This document shows, piece after piece, positions 56,225 to 64,000 of a stretch of DNA of 64,000 bases. The notes under the pieces were generated by a model, which did no database searches, was not told where the DNA came from, and saw nothing but the letters and a program-made list of their open reading frames with translations. Source of the DNA: Arthrinium phaeospermum (Eukaryota > Ascomycota > Sordariomycetes > Amphisphaeriales > Apiosporaceae); the NCBI GenBank assembly GCA_006503535.1, contig QYRS01000008.1, forward strand, positions 124,001-188,000, in the 5' to 3' direction. Made by a program: the position numbers and the translations under genes. Numbering within the stretch: the stretch's first letter is position 1; each line of letters starts with the position of its first letter.

Positions 56225-58060
56225 CGTTGCACAAGCGACAGGACAAAGCGCAGAAAGCGTAAACCTTGATCGAAGAAAAGAATGGCTGAACAAAACAGAA
56301 GACAGTCCAGTAACTTTAATTCGCCTCGAGCCGTCTGGGTCAAGGCAGCCGGGCTGAACGGAGCCACCAATGGGCGTCCCGAATCCCGACGGTCAGGTCT
56401 AGGGGAAGTCTCTCTACCAAGTTGGTGGAGAGTTTCGGAGACAATACGTTTTGGTGGATGACGTTTGCTCCACCGGGCGTTATGCTGCTGGTGTTGCTTT
56501 TCCAGTGGTTGCGAGGGTATGCCTGTCCAAAGCGTCTCATCTGAGCACAGAAGTCAATGTGACGGTAGTAAGGGATGTTTGGGTCAAAGTAGACGAGAGA
56601 AAACGTTCGCTAGCACCCAACAAAAAACAGTCCCTGGGGAAAAAAGGGTAAGAAAAAAAAGGAAGAAAAAGGGACCATGAGGGCAAGCGGAAGCGGAGGA
56701 GACGGCCATAACGAGTATGCATACATCCATCCTAAAAACCCGACCATTCCCATCCCATCCCATCCCATAGGGCACCTAGAGAGACCTAGGGACACACACA
56801 CCTGTATTCGCATATCGCTTGCTCTCTTTCGCCGTGCCTCGCCGCACCGCTGCAGACCTCCTCCTCCGTCTCCTCAGGTAGGAGTGGGAGAGGGAGCGCG
56901 CGCTGGGTAGCGAGGACAAGCGAGAGCAAGGGTACGTGCCTACATTGCAAGTACCGGAAGTTGGGGGAATCGTGGGTGGGCATGCAGCATGGACTGGATG
57001 TACAGTGTAGGTATCCATGCATTAGCGACCCCGTGTTCCTCGCATCGTGTATTTTAGGAGGACTAGCTCCAACAACTAATATTGACGGAGACCTCCTGAG
57101 TCCTATTTGCTCAGCCCGGCTGGCCTGTAGCCTGCAAATTTGGATGCGCTAGAATCAGCTCTCATTACCCGGCATTGACTATCGTGTTTCCAGGGCCATT
57201 TCCAACTTCAACAGCGTTTCTCTGTAGATTGGGCGTTTGCAAACGCGAGATCAAGCAAGACCGACACTCGAGGCACGTCTGAGCAGCGGCAGTCCGAGGT
57301 CAGAAAAAGTGCGGTAAGATGACGCAGCGGGTGCAGGGGCAGAAAACCTGGGATGGAAGAACGGATGGGTTTCTGGATGGATGGGATGACCACCTCCAAT
57401 TTACCGCCAAGCCCATCTGCCCATCTCTCCGCACTCCCGTCATGTACTAAGCTGCATGCAGCAACAAACAGACAGGCAGGTTTTTCTTTTTGAGGGGGGG
57501 GGGCTTCTTTTTTGGTTCCCTTTCTGCTCGACGTTAATTAACTTTGTCTCTCTTTCCGTCTGTCTGTTGACAACCTTAATATACAGAGGTTGCAATGTAA
57601 ACAATCACCTGTCGTCTGAAACTTCCCACTTGTTCCTGCGTTTGGCCAAATGTCTCTGTTCCTCCTCCCCCCCGTGGCCTGCTTTGCGCTACGGCCTGTA
57701 TGTTTCAACAATAGGAGGAGCGATGCCTACCTAGGATTGTGGCGCGTGGCATCAAAAGAGAGGGGCGCGGGCACTACGAGTAGGTACTGCTACGAGCTCA
57801 AGGGAAGGAAGAAAAAAAAAGAGGGCTATTAATAGCAAACATCCACTCACGGCGAGCTATCGATGCACGCAACGCCATGGCTAACAGACTGACTTGAGTG
57901 TGAAAAATAGTACGTGTCCGTCGTACGGATATCGCGGCCTATAATATAATGGGCATGGCTCTTGCTCCCCCCCTCTTGTCTATTGCGAACCACAAGCTGA
58001 AGTCAGACGTCGCCGCAGCGTCTTTAGCTCGACCCGTGGCTGCCCTGCCTGCCCTGCCTG

Positions 58061-58086
58061 TAGGTATGTATGTATGTAGGTATGTA
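58061..58086. repeat. GTAT/TAGG tetranucleotide tract
   Basis: Short TAGGTATGTATGTATGTAGG-type array on the plus strand, one of several similar tracts in the spacers of this window. Confidence 0.8.
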
Positions 58087-60777
58087 CTTGCCCAATTACT
58101 ATTCCTGTCGTATCAACAGGTATGCAAAGGCAGAGGACTACGCCGTGGAGACGTGTAGCCTGCCTCGGCCTCCTCCCCTTTGATTGGATGAACAGTTGTC
58201 GTTTTATACGTAATTCGCCTCGATCGCAACGAGCCCCAACAGCGAATGGATTCAACAGCCACGACGACGCGAATCTCTCTAGTTCCTTCATGTGTAACCG
58301 CTAGCCAGCCTTATGGCAATAGACCTCGATGATCATCAATGAGTATATAAATATCTACCTATACGATGACTGTAAATCCCCGATAGAATTCCGTTCCGCT
58401 TTTCAAGCCTCACTGGTCTCCCGCCCGTGCAAACCCAAAGCACACGCCTCCGTCGATGTTGGGTTGGTACGGCAACTACCACTGCAGACGGCTGCATACA
58501 AGTATGCACTGCTTCAAAATAGGAAGAGGCTTTACGATTTACCAATGGACAAAGAACTGAACTGATTCAAGGGATTTAAACGCCACCGCATTAGCTGCTC
58601 TTGCGGTTGGGACGGTTCAGCTATTTCCCCACGGAACGAGCAAGCGTAGTCCGCGCCTGACAGATGGCACAAACGCCCGCGTTTTTGCATGGCAACGTCT
58701 TTGTTACCGAGGCAAACGGCGCCTGGCCAAGAGAGTCCTCCGAGTCTTCGTGACGGTCAGACACTCCCGATATGTGTATGTATAGCTTACTACATAGGTG
58801 TATGGACTCGATTAATCTCGACGGCGTGGGGCCCATCCGCCTCGTGTAGGGACATTATTAATCCACGGTAATTTCAGATCTATATTTCTCGGGAAACGGA
58901 GTCGACTGACTCCCGGTTCAATTTTCGGTCGTCCTCGAGACGAAGGCGAGGAGATGAAAGGCAAGGAGGCAAGCAGCAATTGGTACATTTGCGTGGTCAA
59001 AGCCGGGCGGGCCGCGATCCGTGATGACGTCGCCGGAGTCCTCGCATCCTTGGGCACTTGTTGAAATAGGCACGTTGATCTTCGATTCCTAATACAAACG
59101 CAACGCACACACCTGGCACCTGGCAACCTAGCTCCTAGGCAGTAGCCGCCACAACTCGGTAGTTTCTCGGGTGGGATGATGGGACCTGCCCAAGCACTGC
59201 TGTCGGATCTGAAATCCTTCTCATCCATAGATCCCGAGAGGATTCGGGAGTGGCTTGACTCACATTCGCATGCGTCGTTGGGCGACGACGCTCACGGCAG
59301 GATAAAACGGACAAGATCTCGTCTTGAGGCTCTAAGTTTCACCATCGTAGCCCCGGATATAAAATATTGCATGCTGGGGCAAGTATGCCAATCAACGCCA
59401 GACTGAGCGGACAATCAGGGGGTATACATTACTTACTTGTATACTCAAATTTCCATCAGCTCTAGGTGGCCATTCCAACACGTTTACCCCCTGTGACGAT
59501 GTGTCGGCGGTCTCAAATCTTACTGCGCAGACTATGTCTTGTATGCTGGATAGAAAACGATGCATAGATCAACCACCGTGGCATATACCCTACGTGGTTA
59601 TGGGCACCGGCACACTCTTTTCACATATTGTTGAAGCACGACAGCTACGGAGTACAACAATCTCTATCTAACGTATGTCATTATGCCCGAGGCTTTTACT
59701 GGGGAGAAGTTGTGTTGGCACTCGTGCCAGCTTCGCTCACAGGCGACGCTCCAATAAACATGCGTAATAATAACGGGCAAACGAAGCTCTATATATAGCA
59801 CATTCTCTCCAGTCGGCCAAGTGCCAGCTGTAGCATCGCGCTCCGTCCTCAATCAAGACCGCCTCCGAAGGTGTGCAACTGTGTCTTGGCAGAGACGCAA
59901 CGAGGTACGGATTCATAGGCGGCAGTTTCCCGCAGACGCACAATTCATAACGATCCAGAGCCAAGAAGAGGGATCGTCGTATAGAGATTTGCATTCGGCC
60001 CACCAGACTGTTCTCTGACCTGGCGCAAGCTGCCTCTCCACCGACACACAAGGGCTCAAGGGCAAAGTCGAACGAGCGGTGCACTTTGGGGCATGGTATG
60101 GGAAGAAGCGATGCGGAGGCATGGGAAAAAAAAGTCCAAAATGTGTGAATTGCGTGATAGCTAGGTAGAGAGCTCAGAGATGTTGCCAGACCACGGGCCC
60201 CCATGCCGTCCATACAAGTATGTATGGGGCGGAGAGAAAGCGTGGGTCGGAGGCGGATATGTATGTAGGTAGGTATGTAGGTTGTAGTACTTAGTAGAGG
60301 CTAGAGGACGGACGGGCCATTACCCATCGACCCTCCGACCCCAATCCTGCAGCCAACACCGCAACAGCCATGGGAACATTCGACGGGTCATCGTAACCCG
60401 CCCAGGCCCCGTCTCGTGATATGTGTAGGCTCAAGTATGAAGTCCCATAAATCGGTCTATCTAACCATGGTATGACAAGCTTAGTAATTGCAGCCAAAAG
60501 ACGCAAGATGCCGCCGACCCTGAAGACGAAGGGGGTGTGCTGATTGCATGAGTGCCAATCACAGCCCGACCCGCCCTGTTCGCATTGTGGTGCACACACA
60601 GTACCATACCTACATTACCTGCCTTTTGGAGGGTGGTGATAGTAGTAGATGGACCGGAGGAGGGGGGGAGGGAGGGCGGCGCGCTTTACCCCCTTGTCTC
60701 CCTTCTTAGATTTCCATACCGTACCCAAGGAGTGCAGCTATCAAATCCAGGAACAAAAAGAAAAGGAAAGTGAGGTA

Positions 60778-60803
60778 GGGGGGGGGGGGGGGGGGGGGGG
60801 GGG
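60778..60803. repeat. G26 homopolymer
   Basis: Twenty-six consecutive G on the plus strand in a spacer. Could form G-quadruplex structure; its exact length should not be trusted. Confidence 0.95.
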
Positions 60804-61645
60804 TCCTTTCCCATGAGCAGTACCATGAGGTTGGCGACAATGAGGTGATGTGCCGGGTCCAGTGTGTCGCCCCGGGGGGAAACTAACTACCTAGTAGGTA
60901 ACGGTCTTTTTATCAGAACCCCTGCAAAGCTATGTCGGCCTGCAATTAGGCAGGTAACAGGATCTGGCAGTGGTACGAGCGAGCATGTAGGTAGGTAGTA
61001 GGTATGTACAAGTCTAGAAGTATACGATAGGAATGGTTGGCAGGCCATGTATGCACGTTCCCTCCGTGTAAGCCGACATTTTTGCCTTTTTTGGAAGGAG
61101 TATCGGAACGATGTCTTAGAATTGGTTGCGCATAGAGAGGCCGGGCAAGTCTATAGAACTCGGGATCTGACTAAGGTATTCAATTCACCATCGCCGAATC
61201 AATTGGACTGCTGCATCTGTCTGCTGTCGAGCCTCGCCGAACCTTGGCCCCCAACGCCGTGTATAGTAGAGCGTTGCCATGGCTGTAGTTCTTGTCCTTG
61301 ACATCCCGACCGGCCGGCCGACACTCTGTGCGACCCGTCAACAACTGGCTTGGTCAACTTCGGTGAGAAGCAGGGATGCGATTCGTCAGTTCAGAGGCTC
61401 CCGTAGTAGCTTGGCCAGGCCGTCGACCAATCAGAGGGATGGCTGCCGATGCGCACTTTGAGGTATCTCGCCGATGCGTGCCTCGACTTCTACGAGTCGA
61501 GATGCTCGTCTCACCGGGAAATGACACTTCATCTTGAACCTCATTTGTCTCGTGAGCTTTTTTTGCCTGTTGATACCCCACAAGAATCTTGCTGGACACA
61601 CGCCAGTGTGTTGATTCCGCCGTGCATTGTCTTACAAGCCAAGCT

Positions 61646-63875
61646 ATGACTGGTGACTTACACGCGGGCATGGCGGCTCTCGGACAACTCGCCAACGAGG
61701 CCCCTGGCTTTATAAACCAGGTCGGAAGGAGACACACCCCACGGCAAGTCCCACTCAACTCAGGCAACTGGCATCAGGACCCGTTGCTCCAACACCCCCA
61801 GCTCGAGGACTTCCCATTTGACTTCCGTGACTGGCCCTCTCCCTTTGAAGAAGTCCAAGACGACCCTTATAGCGGCAGAGCTAGTGTCCCGCGCCAGACC
61901 TCAGCCACCCCTGCCAACTGGCATGACCATGACCAGTCAAGAGTCTTCTCTTTTGACATCAGTGAGTGGATAGTTCCCTCCATGCTGGATGAAGCCCAGG
62001 AGGAGGAACACATGGAAGGACGAAGCAACCCCGACGCGGCATCCGTGCCAGGCCTCACGTCAGGATCTTCCGACGAAGGAGGCGCCTCGCCTTCTTCGCC
62101 CGTCGAGGACGGCGCCCCCGACAAGGCCCGGCTGAAGATCCTCAAGCAACATGACGATGACTACACCATCCCCCAGCGTGAGATCAGGCCCAAGAACCCT
62201 CACTACCCATCCCGGATTCTCTTGAACCACAACCTGGAATACACCTCGTCTCCAAACTTGGTGGACAACTATCGGGAAAGCGCCACGTCAGGCTACACCT
62301 TATCATCATCGGCGGCTCACCAAGTGCCGTCGTCGATGAGGTCGCCCACGATCCTTACACAGAAACCCGGGAGAGGCAAGCGAGCAGGACCGCTGCACGA
62401 CAGGGAGAATGTTGCCGAGGTCCGCGAGAGAGGTGCGTGCTTGCGATGCCGTATCAAGAAAACCAAGGTCAGTAAACCCTTACACTAGGATTGGCACCAA
62501 TGGCCGTTGACAGCAAACGCAGTGCAGCACGCAGTACCCCTGTGACCACTGTAGCAGCCATGCTAGAAAGCAGTGGCGGGACAGCATGCTGAGCGAGTAC
62601 GACCTTTGCGTTCGCCTCGAGAAAGGGATGACGCTGGCATTCCCGCCAGACTTCTGTACGTACTGACACTCGTCTATGTCAACATCGTCGGCGCCGCCAA
62701 GAATGGCCGCACGGTGGCCGTGTCCTGCATCGCTAACCATGTTCCTTCCAGCTCCTGCCGCAAGCAAATTCGGCGGCAAGTCCAACCCTCTCAGGTGGTT
62801 CATCTATTTCGACACGCAAGCAACGCTTCCTGAAGCCTTGGATGTGTGTGTGCAGGAAGTCGAGCTCGGGCTGCCTGCCATGAGCCACCAGGCGAGCAGC
62901 GGTCGGTCGCAGAGATGCTACGTCTTTCTCCGAGACTCCGTGCCTTCGTCCCAGCTCATCGAGGAGTGGGCAGAGAAGCAGATGCTGAAAGAAAGTGACT
63001 CCGGGTTCTTATCGGCCTTGGACCTGTTTACCTACTCCTGCGTGAGGGGTGGGTTTCACAACGTGCCACAGGTGAGTCTTGGCAGTCTTCCATAGCACTG
63101 CGCCATGCTGACATCACCAAGTACAACTTGCTTCACAACGTTCTGAGGTTTAGATGCATGTACCAGATATGGAAGCCCAGGCGCCTCTACTATCGCGACG
63201 CAAACGCCTCCCAGGCATACGTGCTGCCGGCCTCCATCGTGTGTGAGCTCAGAGGGATGGCACGAGCCGAGCTCCATCGGCTTGAGCGTGATATCTGGAC
63301 CACATTCGACAAACTCTCGAGCCCTGGTGTCATGCAGGCAGCAGATCAGCTTCCGACTTGGGTCAGCATGATGTTGTTGATGCTTACCTATAAAGACATG
63401 CACACCATGGAAAGGATGCAAAACCAGTCGAGATCCGGTTCTTCTCATCGCAGTGGTGGCAACGCCGGGGTCTATCAGTCATTTGGTAGACCGGTACGAG
63501 AGCTCTTTATGGCCCTTGTGGTAATGTGCGAAGCCCATTTCAAGCGAGGCGTGCCCGATGATATTGCGGTTGCGGACCCGACCAATCACGCCAGTCAACG
63601 TGTAGGATCTTATTGGCAACAACTCCCCCACGAATCAAAGATGATAGCCAATAGTCTGGAGCAATTCTGTATGTTGCAAAGTTTTTCTTCTCTCTTCCTT
63701 CCTCTTCTGCCTTATCTTATCTTTTCTGCTGGTCTTCTGCAATTACTGACTGACTATCGCAGTGCCCTCCCTGAATCGGGAATCAAGCTCACTTGACCCC
63801 TTCATGAAGACTCTCTTTGCCAAGATGGTAAAAGGCCATTCCCGTGGGAGCAAGAGGCGGAAAACAGCGTCATGA
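61646..63875 (+). CDS. Zn(II)2Cys6-type fungal transcription regulator
   Basis: Predicted DNA-binding regulator with an internal, not N-terminal, zinc cluster. Exons 61646-62467, 62523-62655, 62752-63071, 63122-63668 and 63763-63875 keep phase and give 644 aa. The N-terminal 240 residues are acidic, Ser/Pro/Gln-rich and could activate transcription. The cluster spans the exon 1/2 junction: GACLRCRIKKTK then CSTQYPCDHC, spacing C-x2-C-x6-C-x5-C-x2-C. A sixth Cys lies in EYDLCVRLEKGM, farther away than usual (about 18 residues), so zinc binding is likely but atypical. The rest is mostly helical, without the common fungal_trans signature visible to me. It ends in a basic tail (KGHSRGSKRRKTAS). 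The start at 61646 is the first ATG that keeps the frame; upstream exons cannot be excluded. Targets unknown. Confidence 0.85.
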
Positions 63876-64000
63876 TGGCCCAGTGAGTGTTGCCCAGAGC
63901 ACAGGGATGTACGCCACACTTGGGCACCGAGGTTGGGTTTCAATGGCCACCTACTCGGATGCAATGCGGGCGGGCCTGATCGCCCCTGGTCCCGGGCACT
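63876..64000. other. 3' flank of the Zn2Cys6 gene at the window edge
   Basis: Too short to interpret. No further feature seen. Confidence 0.6.

Larger units (their letters stand above)
56225..61645. other. gene-poor spacer of about 5.4 kb
   Basis: No gene I can support. Frames such as 59737-60213 (minus) and 58812-59228 (minus) lack motifs and splice logic. It contains several TAGG/GTAT-type tracts (58061-58086, 60260-60290, 60984-61008), a CCTGCC repeat at about 58043-58060 and a G26 run. The first part is the promoter of the DUF8004-like gene, the last part that of the Zn2Cys6 gene. Confidence 0.5.

Noticed and set aside
59176..59406. 76-residue plus-strand frame starting MMGPAQALLSDLKSF
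   Set aside because: Plausible-looking acidic helix at first sight, but no continuation by splicing and no family match; it is too short to support.

Overview
The window is nuclear DNA from a filamentous ascomycete. The reasons are numerous short spliceosomal introns (mostly 50-110 nt) with GT...AG ends, fungal-only protein families (ERV46, Nup159, TIM11, a PTH11/rhodopsin-type membrane protein, a DUF8004-type protein, a Zn2Cys6 regulator), a moderate G+C content and long gene-poor spacers. The class Sordariomycetes is my best guess; I cannot name the species. Nothing looks bacterial, viral or organellar. All exon boundaries were inferred by reading splice sites against protein-family continuity; none has transcript support here.

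Layout. 1-5848: a secreted GH37 trehalase (minus, cut by the window edge), a threonine aldolase (minus) and a GT17-type glycosyltransferase (plus). 7575-11542: a secreted cyanovirin-N-homology lectin (plus) and a Sel1-repeat protein of the Dsf2/Nif1 type (minus). 11543-16132: 4.6 kb with no gene I can support. 16133-25242: ERV46 (minus), an eight-exon rhodopsin/PTH11-like membrane protein (minus), a secreted BBE-type FAD oxidase (plus) and a GNAT acetyltransferase (plus). 25783-36273: a dense housekeeping block with proteasome beta2 (minus) divergent from Nup159 (plus), and dynein intermediate chain (minus) divergent from ATP synthase subunit e (plus). 37405-51390, all protein genes minus: a Pro/Gln-rich CxxC protein, STT3, a DUF1772 protein and a Rad53/Chk2 kinase, with one intron-containing tRNA-Thr(AGU) on the plus strand. 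52964-56224: a DUF8004-like protein (minus). 56225-61645: 5.4 kb without a supportable gene, then a complete Zn2Cys6 transcription factor (plus) ending at 63875.

How the genes relate. This is a mixture of conserved cell machinery (protein N-glycosylation and ER-Golgi transport, proteasome, nuclear export, dynein motor, DNA-damage kinase) and accessory secreted or membrane proteins (trehalase, lectin, FAD oxidase, receptor-like protein). I see no convincing biosynthetic cluster, mobile element, CRISPR array or novel defence-like system.

The most notable signal is structural. Four genes (trehalase, GT17, the Dsf2-like gene, the CxxC protein) carry five frame breaks between them. Each is explained by exactly one missing base, always G or C and usually beside a short G/C run. 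This points to systematic homopolymer under-calling in the assembly, though real pseudogenization cannot be excluded. Very long homopolymers (A31, C34, G26) also lie in the window.
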